Positions 35,013 to 44,676 of a DNA stretch of 63,555 nucleotides are shown here, piece after piece. Within the stretch, counting starts at the first letter, position 1. Each line of letters starts with the position of its first letter. This DNA comes from Synergistaceae bacterium (GTDB taxonomy: Bacteria > Synergistota > Synergistia > Synergistales > Synergistaceae). The stretch is taken from positions 1-63,555 of the forward strand of contig JAJFTP010000012.1 of the NCBI GenBank assembly GCA_021372895.1, written 5' to 3'. Position numbers and translations under genes: made by a program. The notes beneath the pieces are model-generated. The model was not told the DNA's origin and did not search any database. It was given only the letters and a program-made list of their open reading frames with translations.

Positions 35013-35945
35013 CTATAAACTGTCTCCGAGTTTCAGCCTGCGGCCGCGAAGCCAATCGTTTGCGTTTTGTATTTTCCCGCCTTCAGGCTGGACGCTGATA
35101 AGCTTTAATGCCCCTGCCCCGCAGGCGATGACAGGCATTCCGTCCTCTATCGCAATTACAGTTCCTGCGGTCCCGTTTTTTTCTGCAAGCTGGGCACTGT
35201 ATATCCTTAGTCGCCTTGAGTTTATCATACAGTAAGTTCCGGACGAGGAGCTCAGTGCACGTATAGTATTATAAAGTTTTATTGAAGGCTCATTCCAGTC
35301 AAGCCTTCCCTCATGTTTTTCGATCTTAGGCGCCGATGAGGCCCCGCCCTCTGATTGCTGAGTAAAAACCCATTCTGAAGGATCAACATCACAGATGTAA
35401 TGAAGCATGGCTTCCGTACCGGCTTTCGCACACTTGCTCAGCAGCGACGCAGTGTCATCAGATTCCTCTATAGGAATCGGCACCTGAGCGAGTATCGGCC
35501 CGGAGTCCATACCCGCGTCGAGCCTGAATAGCGTTACCCCTGTTATCTTAAGGCCATCCATGATCGCCCTCTGTACCGGAGCCGACCCTCTATATGCTGG
35601 AAGCAGCGAAGGATGGATATTTATACAGCACAGGGGAGCCATCGTAAGCAGGGGTTCTTTTAAAATATGTCCGAAATCTATGACCAGCATCAGATCAGGC
35701 AGATTGTTTCTGATCCATTCCAGCAGTTCGGTATCGGCGGAAATTTTTTCTGTCGTTCGGCATGTGAGCCCCAATGCCTGTGCTGCCAGCTGAACAGGTG
35801 TGCTGCGACATTCCAGGCCTCTTCCTGCAGGTTTCGGCGAGTTGGTTATGACCCATACAGGCTTGATTCTTTCGTATAGGCAGGCAAGGCATTCAGCAGC
35901 AAAACTGCCGGAGCCGAAAAATCCAACTTTGATCTTATTTGTCAT
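35013..35945 (-). CDS. fmt: Methionyl-tRNA formyltransferase
   Basis: Formylates initiator Met-tRNA using 10-formyl-THF. The 310 residues contain GFFGSGSFAAECLACLY at the start, the catalytic NIHPSLLPAYRGSAPVQRAI (around 108-127) with HPSLLP, LDAGMDSGPILAQ, and the C-terminal OB-like domain beginning near EKHEGRLDWNEP. It overlaps def by 4 bases (ATGA), the standard def-fmt pairing. Confidence 0.97.
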   Translation of the reverse strand: MTNKIKVGFFGSGSFAAECLACLYERIKPVWVITNSPKPAGRGLECRSTPVQLAAQALGLTCRTTEKISADTELLEWIRNNLPDLMLVIDFGHILKEPLLTMAPLCCINIHPSLLPAYRGSAPVQRAIMDGLKITGVTLFRLDAGMDSGPILAQVPIPIEESDDTASLLSKCAKAGTEAMLHYICDVDPSEWVFTQQSEGGASSAPKIEKHEGRLDWNEPSIKLYNTIRALSSSSGTYCMINSRRLRIYSAQLAEKNGTAGTVIAIEDGMPVIACGAGALKLISVQPEGGKIQNANDWLRGRRLKLGDSL

Positions 35946-36436
35946 ATGGCCTCAGCCGCTTTTTTGGATATTTTTTTCTTTAGGAACTGTCTCTTCAGCG
36001 GCGAAACTCTGTCAATAAGCAGCCTGCCGTTGAGATGATCGATCTCATGCGAAAAGACACAGGCAAGGAAGCCGGCGACATCTTTTTCATGCTGTTCTCC
36101 GCTCTCATCTTTGTACCTGACCCGCAGCCTTTCCGGCGCTTCTACTTTCTCATATATGCCGGGAAAACTGAGGCAGCCCTCCTCAACAACCGCCGAACCT
36201 TCTTTTTCTATTATTTCAGGGTTTATCAGCACATGTTTCTCATCGTGACAGTCTATGACAATTATTTTTTCACTCAGGCCTATCTGCGGCGCAGCCAGGC
36301 CTATGCCGTCAAAAACATACATAGTATCCCACATATCTGTAAGGATAGATTTTAGCCGTTCATCAAAACTTTCAACAGCCTCCGTGGTTCCGCGAAGGAC
36401 CGGATCAGGATAAACATGGATTTTTCTGACAGACAT
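35942..36436 (-). CDS. def: Peptide deformylase
   Basis: Removes the formyl group from nascent proteins. The three active-site motifs are present: GIGLAAPQIG (around 44-53), EGCLSFP (around 86-92, metal Cys) and SHEIDHLNGRL (around 128-138, metal His pair and Glu). GGAGGAG before the ATG at 36436 selects MSVRKIHVYPDPVLR as the N-terminus rather than the 11-residue longer frame. 164 residues, typical. Confidence 0.96.
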   Translation of the reverse strand: MSVRKIHVYPDPVLRGTTEAVESFDERLKSILTDMWDTMYVFDGIGLAAPQIGLSEKIIVIDCHDEKHVLINPEIIEKEGSAVVEEGCLSFPGIYEKVEAPERLRVRYKDESGEQHEKDVAGFLACVFSHEIDHLNGRLLIDRVSPLKRQFLKKKISKKAAEAI

Positions 36437-36493
36437 TGAATAGGTCTCCTCCAAATATATTGCTTTCATTCATACATATATTTTAACAGAAAT

Positions 36494-36521
36494 CCCCATG
36501 CCTGCATAAAAAGGCACGGGG
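36494..36521 (-). terminator. Terminator of the rpsA transcript
   Basis: On the minus strand CCCCGTGCCT and AGGCATGGGG (10 pairs, one G-T) close an 8-base loop 39 bases after the rpsA stop, followed by ATTTCTGTT. The T-tract is weak. Confidence 0.55.
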
Positions 36522-36559
36522 AAGAAATATTAAAAATGTTTTTTACGTCCGAAGATTTT

Positions 36560-38131
36560 TTAAGCTTCCGAATCCTCAGCCTGCTTCAGGAAATCGCCTA
36601 TCGTTACATTTGTCTCTTCCTGCGGCATATGATTGTTCTGATTATCGGATCTCTTCCTGTCTCCGCCCGTTGTACTGCGGCGGCGGGGACGATCATCCTT
36701 TTTCTGTCCGTCTGCACTCTGAGGAGCATCCTCACGGGGAGCGCGCTTTACGGGCTCTTCATGTGCGGGACGCAGGCTCAGGCGAATACGGCGCTCCGAT
36801 GGGTTGACCTCTAGGATCCTTGCCGTGATTTCCTGACCCTCAGCAAGGATCTCCCTGGGGTTCTCTACCCTCTGCTGGCTGATCTGCGATATATGGATCA
36901 GTCCTTCTATACCCTCTTCGAGCTCTACAAAGGCACCAAAATCTGCAAGCCTCACTACTTTAACAGGGACTTCCTGATCCTTCTGGTACTTCTCAGCAGC
37001 GTCCTTCCAAGGATCTTTCAGCTGCTTGTATCCCAGGCTGATCCTTTTGCGGGCCGTGTCGACCTCGATGATCGAGACTTCCACTTTTTGGCCTTTTTTA
37101 AGGACTTCCTTCGGGTGCTTTATACGCGTCCAGCTCAGGTCTCCTATGTGTATGAGACCCTCAATGCCAGGCTCTATCTCTACAAATGCGCCGAATTCTG
37201 TCAGGTTGGTCACAGTTCCCTCTGTCGTCCTGCCGGCTGTCCAGCGTTCCGCAACAGAGTCCCACGGATCGTCAAGCGTCTGTCTGATGCTAAGGGATAT
37301 CCTGTTGTTTTCTTTGTCTATGCCGATGACCTTGACTTTGACGTGGTCACCCTTGCTGACGATATCCTTAGCCTTTGCATTGCGCTGCCATGACAGTTCG
37401 CTTACGTGGACGAGCCCTTCTACCGCACCGAGATTTACGAAAACACCAAACGATGTGATGCTGCTGACGTCGCCTTCAAGCACATCTCCCTCTTTGATCT
37501 GTTCGTAGAATGACTGGCGAAGACCTGCCATCTCTGCTTCAATAAGGCTGCGGCGCGAGAATACGAGGCGACGCTTCCGGCGGTCCTTTTCAATCAGCTT
37601 GACAGGGAAATCCTGCTCCAGCAGGTGCCCGGGATTGACCCCGCGTCCCTCTTCTGCGAGATGTGAAATGGGAATGAATCCTTCGATCCCGCGGCAGCTG
37701 ACAATAAGCCCTCCCTTTACCTTACGGATACCCTTGACATCAATGGTATCATTTTTTTCAAGGTCTTCTTCAATCTTGTTCCAGCGTTCGTCGAACTCGC
37801 AGCGCCAACGGCTCAAAAGGAGCTGCGTGTCTTCGCCCTGACCGATGTTTGTGATCTGGACCCTGACCTTTGCTCCGTTCTCCGGCTCCGGTGTCTCTTC
37901 GACGAGAACTCTGTGCGTCCACTCCTTGCGGGGAAGAAATCCCTCGCATTTATAGCCGACGTCAACAAGCCAGCCGTCTTCACGGGTATCAACGATTGTG
38001 CCTTCCACGATCTTGCCGCGATGGAAATCGCCCATCACGTCAAACTGCTGCATCATTTCTTCCATCGTTTCTTCTTTTTCCTGTGTTGCCTGTGTTTCCA
38101 TCACTTCTTCGGTGCGAAGCTCGTCAACCAT
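36560..38131 (-). CDS. rpsA: 30S ribosomal protein S1
   Basis: A 523-residue S1 protein with five visible S1 RNA-binding repeats: near GTIVDTREDGWLVDVGYKCE, GIRKVKGGLIVSCRGIEGF, DVSSITSFGVFVNLGAVEGL, TVTNLTEFGAFVEIEPGIEG and KVVRLADFGAFVELEEGIEG. A basic, low-complexity tail (about 460-523) follows. AGGAGG lies nine bases from the ATG at 38131; the earlier ATG at 38140 touches the ribosome site itself. It follows ispH by 17 bases and would be translated from the same message. Confidence 0.94.
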   Translation of the reverse strand: MVDELRTEEVMETQATQEKEETMEEMMQQFDVMGDFHRGKIVEGTIVDTREDGWLVDVGYKCEGFLPRKEWTHRVLVEETPEPENGAKVRVQITNIGQGEDTQLLLSRWRCEFDERWNKIEEDLEKNDTIDVKGIRKVKGGLIVSCRGIEGFIPISHLAEEGRGVNPGHLLEQDFPVKLIEKDRRKRRLVFSRRSLIEAEMAGLRQSFYEQIKEGDVLEGDVSSITSFGVFVNLGAVEGLVHVSELSWQRNAKAKDIVSKGDHVKVKVIGIDKENNRISLSIRQTLDDPWDSVAERWTAGRTTEGTVTNLTEFGAFVEIEPGIEGLIHIGDLSWTRIKHPKEVLKKGQKVEVSIIEVDTARKRISLGYKQLKDPWKDAAEKYQKDQEVPVKVVRLADFGAFVELEEGIEGLIHISQISQQRVENPREILAEGQEITARILEVNPSERRIRLSLRPAHEEPVKRAPREDAPQSADGQKKDDRPRRRSTTGGDRKRSDNQNNHMPQEETNVTIGDFLKQAEDSEA

Positions 38132-38148
38132 ACCCAACATCCTCCTGC

Positions 38149-38982
38149 TTACATTATGTTTAATTTTTTAATCAGTTCTTTTATTAGCCAGTCAGGTGTG
38201 CTTCCGCCTGCCGCTATTCCTATTCTTTCTCTGTTTTCCAGCCACCCCCTGTCAAGTTCGTCTGCGTGTTCGATCCATATTGTCGACACTCCGGCATCTA
38301 TGGCGATCTCCGCCAGCTTGCGTGTATTTGCACTGTTGCGTCCGCCAAGAACAATCATTCCGTCGACCTGAGATGCCAGCTGACAGACGGACTCCTGACG
38401 GGCAAGCGTTGCCTTGCATATTGTATTATATACCTTAATTTCAGGAGATATAGATACAAATGCGCCTACAAGCGCGACAAAAGATGCAACTTTCTGTGTA
38501 GTCTGGCTCAGGATGCCGCACCTCCGGCCCTTTAACGATTCAGGGATATTGCTTTCGGAGGAGATAACTTCGACTTTTCCGTCCACATATCCCATTATCC
38601 CCTGTACCTCAGGATGTTCCAGGTCGCCTGATATTACCACTATATAACCCTCTTTGGAAAGTGCCCTTGCCCTTTCCTGTGCTGTCTTCACAAAAGGACA
38701 TGTCCCATCCACGACCAATGAACTCCGCATGCGCAGAGTTTCGTAAACCTGAGGTGTTATCCCGTGCGCACGGACGAATGATACGGCTCCAATCGGAACA
38801 TCCTCAGGGGAATCGACTACGACGAGCCCCAGCCTGCATAGGCGCTCTACTTCCTGTGGGTTGTGTATCGGACTCCCAAGCGAATATACCGCTTTTGTGC
38901 GATGCAGTTCCCGTTCAAGTGTCGAAATGGCCCTTTTTACTCCAAAACAGAGCCCTGTGGGGTTCGCTATGAAAATGTCCAT
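38149..38982 (-). CDS. ispH: 4-hydroxy-3-methylbut-2-enyl diphosphate reductase
   Basis: Last MEP-pathway enzyme, an iron-sulfur protein making IPP and DMAPP. The 277 residues show the three cluster cysteines: GLCFGVKRAI (about 12), DGTCPFVKTAQERA (about 94) and NTICKATLARQESV (about 188), plus RAHGITPQVYE, GDLEHPEVQGIMGY and VLGGRNSANTRKLAEI. Complete. Its direct neighbour is S1; in several anaerobes the two are one polypeptide. Confidence 0.96.
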   Translation of the reverse strand: MDIFIANPTGLCFGVKRAISTLERELHRTKAVYSLGSPIHNPQEVERLCRLGLVVVDSPEDVPIGAVSFVRAHGITPQVYETLRMRSSLVVDGTCPFVKTAQERARALSKEGYIVVISGDLEHPEVQGIMGYVDGKVEVISSESNIPESLKGRRCGILSQTTQKVASFVALVGAFVSISPEIKVYNTICKATLARQESVCQLASQVDGMIVLGGRNSANTRKLAEIAIDAGVSTIWIEHADELDRGWLENRERIGIAAGGSTPDWLIKELIKKLNIM

Positions 38983-39950
38983 TACGTCCGCCGATCCCCC
39001 TGTTCAATGTGTTTTAAACATTTTGGGAGTGCATCTCTGAGAACTTCTTCCACAGAGAAAGAGTCTAAATCATACCATTCAGCCGGTTCAAAATGTTTAA
39101 ACCATGTCATCTGTCTGCGCGAGAAAACTTTTGTCGAACGGATGTCTCCGAGAAGCGCCTCCTCAAAAGTGCATCCGCCGCTCAGATACCTGACCAGCTC
39201 TCTGTAACCGAATCCCTGCATCGCAGGAAGCCTCGGCGAATATCCCTTTGAAAGCAACCATTCTACCTCTTCGGGATAGCCGCTTGCAAACTGTATTTTA
39301 ACCCGTTCCTCGATGTTCCTGTACAGATTTTTCCTGTTCCTTATCAGGCCTATATATAAAATATTATAAGGAGATGTGATCTTATTCTGCCGATCATACC
39401 ACCAGGTCGCATTTTTCCCTGTTATGCGGAATATTTCAAGAGCACGCATAGTCCTGACAGGGTCGTTAGGATGTATCTTCTCTGACGCCATCGGGTCTAT
39501 CAGCTTCAATTCACTATGCAGTACCTCAAGCCCCTTAGCCTCTATTTCTTTTTCGATCTGTTCACGAACAGCCGAGTCTTTGGGCAGGCCTTCAGACAGT
39601 GATCCGCAGAGCGCTTTATAATAAAATGGCGTCCCTCCTATAAGCAGCGGGATCCTGCCCCTTGCGATGATCCGCGTGACAGCGTCGGACGCCTGCGAAG
39701 CAAAATCCGCAGCCGAATATATCTGGTCGGGGTCAACTATGTCTATAAGATGGTGAAGCACCTGCCTGCGTATTTCACATGAGACCTTGTCTGTGCCTAC
39801 ATCAAGATAGCGGTACACCTGACGGGAATCTACGGATATGACCTCGGCGTTCAGTCTCGCCGCCAGTTCGAGGCTGAACATTGTCTTACCGACGGCAGTC
39901 GGTCCGATTATCGCAACAACTGGTATCCCTTTGCTTGCTTTCTTTTCCAT
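38982..39950 (-). CDS. miaA: tRNA dimethylallyltransferase
   Basis: Isopentenylates A37 of tRNAs that read UNN codons, using the DMAPP made by the neighbouring ispH. The 322 residues show VVAIIGPTAVGKTMFSLELA (P-loop), VISVDSRQVYRYLDVGTDK, HHLIDIVDP, LIGGTPFYYKAL and AMQGFGYRELVRYL. The ATG at 39950 overlaps the mutL stop (TGATG), so I prefer it to the ATG at 39965. The ispH ATG overlaps its stop by one base. Confidence 0.95.
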   Translation of the reverse strand: MEKKASKGIPVVAIIGPTAVGKTMFSLELAARLNAEVISVDSRQVYRYLDVGTDKVSCEIRRQVLHHLIDIVDPDQIYSAADFASQASDAVTRIIARGRIPLLIGGTPFYYKALCGSLSEGLPKDSAVREQIEKEIEAKGLEVLHSELKLIDPMASEKIHPNDPVRTMRALEIFRITGKNATWWYDRQNKITSPYNILYIGLIRNRKNLYRNIEERVKIQFASGYPEEVEWLLSKGYSPRLPAMQGFGYRELVRYLSGGCTFEEALLGDIRSTKVFSRRQMTWFKHFEPAEWYDLDSFSVEEVLRDALPKCLKHIEQGDRRT

Positions 39951-41677
39951 CAGCGTTCGAACCATTCTTCAAGCCGTCTGTTTTCCAGTATAAACAAGGT
40001 AGGCCTGCCGTGCGGGCATGTATACGGCGTGCCGCACCGCTCAAGCCTCTGAAGAAGCGCCATAGCCTCTTCCCTCTCCATCTTCTGTCCCAGTTTGACT
40101 GCATCGCGGCAGGCAAGCCTTGCCAGCCTCCACCATACCTCCATGTCACGTTTTGCCGGGTCATGTTCGACCTCGATACCGCGCATCGCTGAACGAAGCA
40201 TGTCAAGCGGGGAAATATGCCCCTTACCGCGCAGCAGCGGGACTCCTGTCAGCATTGCTCCGTCCACTGTGAAACCGAGTTTGCCCAGCTCTCCGATGCT
40301 GACCCTGATTTCAGGCAGCAGCGCCGCAGGTATTTCAACAGGAACTGCAAGTGTCTGTGTCAAAATAGAATCCTTGAACGAGGAAGATATCTCCTCAAAA
40401 AGAATCCTCTCGTGCGCGGCGTGAGGGTCCATAACAGCCAGCCCCTGCGGAAAATCAAAAAGGAGAAAGCCGCTTGCCGTTTGTCCTATATAGTTCCTGT
40501 CTGATGTGATATTTTTATCGCCTATCCCCTTCTCGGCCTGGGTGAATACGGTTTCAGCATGGCTTGCAGTCCTATCCCATTCCTGTTTTGTCACCGGACG
40601 CCATGGGACCTGGCTGAAAAGAGGGGCTGTTCGGTCAAAATCTGGCTGAAGCATGCCGGAGTCAGTCTCAAGCCGATGCGGGCCAAATTGAGATCCGGCC
40701 CATGGGTTCTGATGTATTGAAAAACGTTTTGAAAAAACATTCTGGGCATTATCATAAACCAGCTTAAAAATCTCCTGAGAGCGCCTGAAGCGCACCTCTT
40801 CTTTTGTAGGGTGTATGTTTACGTCAAGCTGGTCTGGCGGCATATCAAGTATTATCAGCCATTCGCCGTACGCAGCGGAATCTCCGCCGCACACCGCCGC
40901 CCTTATCGTAGGATCCTGTATGCGCCGTCCGTTTACAAAAACAGTCATGGCAACACGCCTCGCATCCGGTATCGGGTTCCACCAGAGCCGTATCCTGTTT
41001 GAGCCGAGCGCTGATCCAGAAAAATATTTTTCTCCGTCACTGCCCCACCTTTTCGCCAGCGCCTCGCTTATATTTTCTGTACGTGTATGTTCGAGCAGTT
41101 TTTTCCCGTCAGAAAAAACTCTGATCGTTATCTCCGGATGTATCAGCGCGTAATCATTTACTATCTGGATTATGCGTCGAAGCTCGGCCGATGCGGTCTT
41201 CAGAAATTTTCGCCTAGCAGGTAGGTTATAAAACAGGTCATCAACCTGAATTCTGGTCCCGGGCCTGCAGGGGTTATCCGTGTGGAGTGTGACCATACCT
41301 CCCTCGCAGCGTATTATGCCGCCCGTTTCAGAGTCTGCGGTCCTGCTTCTTATTTCAAGGCGGCTTACCGCGGCTACGCTCGCAAGCGCCTCTCCCCTGT
41401 AACCAAGAGTTGATATCCTCTCAAGGTCGTCAAGCGAGCTTATCTTGCTCGTGGCATATCTCTCAAGCGCGAGCGGCAGTTCCTCGCACGAAATTCCCAC
41501 GCCGTCATCTTCAATGACAAAAGATGTCTTGCCTCCCTGTTCTATATAGATATTCATGTTTCGAGCCGATGCATCTATAGCATTCTCTATGAGCTCTTTC
41601 GCGACGGAAGACGGCCTTTCTATGACCTCTCCTGCCGCTATCCTGGTCGCTATGTCGGCATCAAGTTTTTTTATCAT
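39950..41677 (-). CDS. mutL: DNA mismatch repair protein MutL
   Basis: A 575-residue MutL. The GHKL ATPase has IAAGEVIERPSSVAKELIEN, DDGVGISCEELPL, TLGYRGEALASVAAV and a transducer region with VNGRRIQDP and HPTKEEVRFR. The C-terminal dimerisation/endonuclease domain shows DPHAAHERILFEE, ACRDAVKLGQ and CPHGRPT, the metal-binding set of MutL homologues that nick DNA themselves (no MutH needed). The first motif has Pro where Gln is usual. Overlaps mutS by 4 bases. Confidence 0.95.
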   Translation of the reverse strand: MIKKLDADIATRIAAGEVIERPSSVAKELIENAIDASARNMNIYIEQGGKTSFVIEDDGVGISCEELPLALERYATSKISSLDDLERISTLGYRGEALASVAAVSRLEIRSRTADSETGGIIRCEGGMVTLHTDNPCRPGTRIQVDDLFYNLPARRKFLKTASAELRRIIQIVNDYALIHPEITIRVFSDGKKLLEHTRTENISEALAKRWGSDGEKYFSGSALGSNRIRLWWNPIPDARRVAMTVFVNGRRIQDPTIRAAVCGGDSAAYGEWLIILDMPPDQLDVNIHPTKEEVRFRRSQEIFKLVYDNAQNVFSKRFSIHQNPWAGSQFGPHRLETDSGMLQPDFDRTAPLFSQVPWRPVTKQEWDRTASHAETVFTQAEKGIGDKNITSDRNYIGQTASGFLLFDFPQGLAVMDPHAAHERILFEEISSSFKDSILTQTLAVPVEIPAALLPEIRVSIGELGKLGFTVDGAMLTGVPLLRGKGHISPLDMLRSAMRGIEVEHDPAKRDMEVWWRLARLACRDAVKLGQKMEREEAMALLQRLERCGTPYTCPHGRPTLFILENRRLEEWFER

Positions 41678-44229
41678 GAAAAACCCAGCGCTTTCCGGCT
41701 CTCTTCCCTGAGCCTGTAGACAAGTTCAAGTGCCTCCATCGGAGTCATTTCGTCAGGATCGACGGATGAGAGTTCCTCAAGCACGGCCTCCTGCCTTATA
41801 TCAAAAAGTATCATCTGATTCTGTGCGCCTGTGCCATCCGGGATCTTTCTCCCTGCATCAGATTTCTCAAATTGATCAAGCAGCTCTTTGGAGCGCCGCA
41901 GGACAACGGAAGGCACTCCTGCAAGGCGCGCTACCTCTATGCCGTATGAACGGTCAGACGGAGAGGGTACAACTTTATGCAGGAAAGTTATGCCGTTTGC
42001 GTTCTCCTCAACGGCCATGCTCAGGTTCACGACACATGGCAGCCTTCCGGCAAGCTGCGTAAGTTCATGGTAATGAGTCGCAAAAAGCACCCTTGCCCGG
42101 CGCTGCTCCTGGCTCTGCAGGTATTCCACGACTGACCATGCGATGCTCAATCCGTCGTATGTAGAAGTTCCCCTGCCGACTTCATCCAGCACGACAAGGC
42201 TTCTGTCAGTAACATTCCTCAGGATATTGGCGGTCTCTACCATCTCGACCATGAAGGTGCTCTGCCCTCTCGCAAGTTCGTCCCGCGCACCTATTCTTGT
42301 GAAGACCCTGTCTATGACGCCGATATGCGCGCTCTCGGCAGGGATATAGGAGCCCATATGCGCCAGTATGGCGATGAGTGCGGCCGTCCGCAGATATGTG
42401 GATTTTCCGGCCATGTTCGGACCTGTGATTATTGCGATCCTCTGTCCTGTTAAGCTGCTGAAATTATAATCATTGGGAGTAAACGGCTGGCGGCCCAGCG
42501 TTACCTCTATCACCGGATGGCGTGCCCCTTTGACTATAAAGTCTGTACCCATATCCATAAAGGGACGGACATAATCCCTTTCGCAGGCAACGTCTGCAAG
42601 TGAATATAAAACGTCCGTCACAGCTATAAACTGTGCGGCTTTCTGTACCGCGGTACTGTAGGAGAGTGTCGTATCCACGAGCTGCCCGTATATTTCCGCT
42701 TCGAGATCCAGCATCTCCTCTTCCGCGCTGAACATTTCCTTTTCAAATGCCTTAAGTTCCTCAGTTATGAAGCGTTCCGCGTTCACAAGCGTCTGTTTCC
42801 TTATATAGTCAGGGGGGACCTTATCAAGGCTCCCCTTTGGGATCTCAAGATAGTAGCCAAAAACCTTGTTGACGCCAGCCTTTAGGTTTTTTATCCCTGT
42901 CCTGCTGCGCTCGGCTTCCTCAAATCGTTCAAGCCAGACTGCGGAATCCGACGCCTTTTCCTTCCATTCATCCAGCGCGGGGCTGTATCCCTTTCTTATA
43001 ACTCCGCCGTCACGCACAAAACGCGGCACAGTATCGGAGAGAGCCGCACATAGCAGTTCGGAAAGATGTGAGACATCAGGCACGTCAGCCCACACGGCAA
43101 GAGCAGGTGATAAAAGGACAAGTTTTTTTATCTCCGGCAGCACTGAAAGAGTCTCCTTGACTGCCAGAAGGTCGGACGGCGTCCCCATATTAAGCGTTAT
43201 GCGGCCTATTGATTTCGCAATATCCCTGCACTCTGAAAGCAGCCTGCCAAGTTCGGCGGCAAGTTGCCTTTCCTGCACGAGCACTGCAATGGAGGACTGC
43301 CTCTGTCCTATCGCATCGAGGTCCTGCAGGGGAGACAATATCCATTCTTTCAGCAGCCTTTTGCCCATAGGCGTGCGGCAACGGTTTAGCACATAATAAA
43401 GAGATGTTCCCTGAGGTTCGATAAGCTCAAGGTTTATCTGTGTGCTCTGATCAAGCACAAGATTTTCCGAGGGAAGAATAGGAGTTATACAAGAGATGTG
43501 CTTCGCCTGCGAGAACTGCGTCTCCTCCAGATAGCGGAGAGCCGCATAAGCGGCCCCTGAGGCGGGATCCATATCGTCGAGACCCATTGAATTCAGCGTC
43601 GCAATGTCCCACTTCCTGCAAAGCCACGCTGATGCCGCTTGAACGCTGAATTCGCCCTTTTCGCGTTCAACTATATTTGCACCGGTAATGTTGGGGACAA
43701 GCGTACAGAGCAATTCACACTGCCCTTTGCGCACCAGTATTTCATCAGGCTTGAATGATGACAGAATAGATGCTGCCTCTTCGGCAGGGAAGGTACCTGC
43801 CTTCAGCGTTCCGCTTCCTGAGATGAGCAGGGCGATGGAGACATTTTTGCCGTCAAATATGCATGCTGCGAGATGTCCGTCAGACTCAGAATTTTCGGGA
43901 AGCCATGTGCCTGGTGTGATGATACGGGTGACTTCACGCTGCACAAGTGTCTTCCCGTCCGGTTCCGTGATCTGGTCGCATATGGCCACCCTGTAGCCCG
44001 CAGATATAAGACGCCCGAGGTATGAGTCTACCGAATGGAACGGCACTCCTGCCATCGGTATCGCGTTATCCGCGTCGCGGGAACGGGAGGTGAGAACAAT
44101 ATCAAGCACTGATGATGCCGTCATGGCGTCATCAAAGAACATCTCATAGAAGTCTCCCATGCGGAAAAAAAGAAGGCAGTCCGGGTACTGTTCTTTCCAA
44201 TGAATATACTGTTCCAGCATGGGGGTCAT
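41674..44229 (-). CDS. mutS: DNA mismatch repair protein MutS
   Basis: An 851-residue mismatch recognition ATPase. The N-terminal reader motif LFFRMGDFYEMFFDDA (F-x-E), the clamp/lever helices, the Walker A GPNMAGKSTYLRTAA (around 599-613), LVVLDEVGRGTSTYDGLSIA (Walker B and signature) and FATHYHELTQLAGR are all visible. AGGGGATA before the ATG at 44229 gives MTPMLEQYIHWKEQYPDCLL, the standard start; the frame to 44253 starts with TTG. It is followed by mutL in the standard mismatch repair order. Confidence 0.97.
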   Translation of the reverse strand: MTPMLEQYIHWKEQYPDCLLFFRMGDFYEMFFDDAMTASSVLDIVLTSRSRDADNAIPMAGVPFHSVDSYLGRLISAGYRVAICDQITEPDGKTLVQREVTRIITPGTWLPENSESDGHLAACIFDGKNVSIALLISGSGTLKAGTFPAEEAASILSSFKPDEILVRKGQCELLCTLVPNITGANIVEREKGEFSVQAASAWLCRKWDIATLNSMGLDDMDPASGAAYAALRYLEETQFSQAKHISCITPILPSENLVLDQSTQINLELIEPQGTSLYYVLNRCRTPMGKRLLKEWILSPLQDLDAIGQRQSSIAVLVQERQLAAELGRLLSECRDIAKSIGRITLNMGTPSDLLAVKETLSVLPEIKKLVLLSPALAVWADVPDVSHLSELLCAALSDTVPRFVRDGGVIRKGYSPALDEWKEKASDSAVWLERFEEAERSRTGIKNLKAGVNKVFGYYLEIPKGSLDKVPPDYIRKQTLVNAERFITEELKAFEKEMFSAEEEMLDLEAEIYGQLVDTTLSYSTAVQKAAQFIAVTDVLYSLADVACERDYVRPFMDMGTDFIVKGARHPVIEVTLGRQPFTPNDYNFSSLTGQRIAIITGPNMAGKSTYLRTAALIAILAHMGSYIPAESAHIGVIDRVFTRIGARDELARGQSTFMVEMVETANILRNVTDRSLVVLDEVGRGTSTYDGLSIAWSVVEYLQSQEQRRARVLFATHYHELTQLAGRLPCVVNLSMAVEENANGITFLHKVVPSPSDRSYGIEVARLAGVPSVVLRRSKELLDQFEKSDAGRKIPDGTGAQNQMILFDIRQEAVLEELSSVDPDEMTPMEALELVYRLREESRKALGFS

Positions 44230-44258
44230 TTTTATCCCCTGCGGAAGTTCCAACTCAG

Positions 44259-44672
44259 TTATGTCCTCCCTCTGTCCAGATAGCTCTGCAGAAGAAGCGC
44301 AGCTGCGATCTTGTCGACCTTCTGCTTTCTTCCTCTGCGTGACACATCAGCTTCTATAAGCGCCTGCTGCGCTATGGCGGTCGTGAAGCGTTCATCCCAG
44401 AATTCTATCTCGAGATCCGGGAAGCGGTCCCTGATAGTCTCTGCCGTATCCCTCATCTTTATGGCTTCAGGCCCCTCGCTGCCATCAGTCCTGCGCGGAA
44501 GTCCCACCAGAAGCTTGGGGTTCTCATATACCGCCGTTATCTCAGCAAGTTCTTCCAGCCATTCACCCTCTGCGCGGAGCACTGCGATCCCCTGGGCAAA
44601 AAAGCCGAGAGGATCGCTCACTGCGACCCCTATCCTTACAGTTCCTATATCAAGCGCTATGATCCTCTGCAA
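44259..44672 (-). CDS. ruvX: YqgF/RuvX family nuclease
   Basis: A 137-residue RNase H-fold protein (YqgF). Motifs: IIALDIGTVRIGVAVSD at the start (catalytic Asp), LLVGLPRRTDGSEGPEA, FWDERFTTAIAQQAL and the C-terminal KVDKIAAALLLQSYLD. Members process pre-16S rRNA and were proposed as Holliday junction resolvases. Start TTG at 44672 after AAGGA, overlapping nothing but four bases from the alaS stop; alaS-yqgF order is common. Confidence 0.93.
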   Translation of the reverse strand: MQRIIALDIGTVRIGVAVSDPLGFFAQGIAVLRAEGEWLEELAEITAVYENPKLLVGLPRRTDGSEGPEAIKMRDTAETIRDRFPDLEIEFWDERFTTAIAQQALIEADVSRRGRKQKVDKIAAALLLQSYLDRGRT

Positions 44673-44676
44673 TAAA

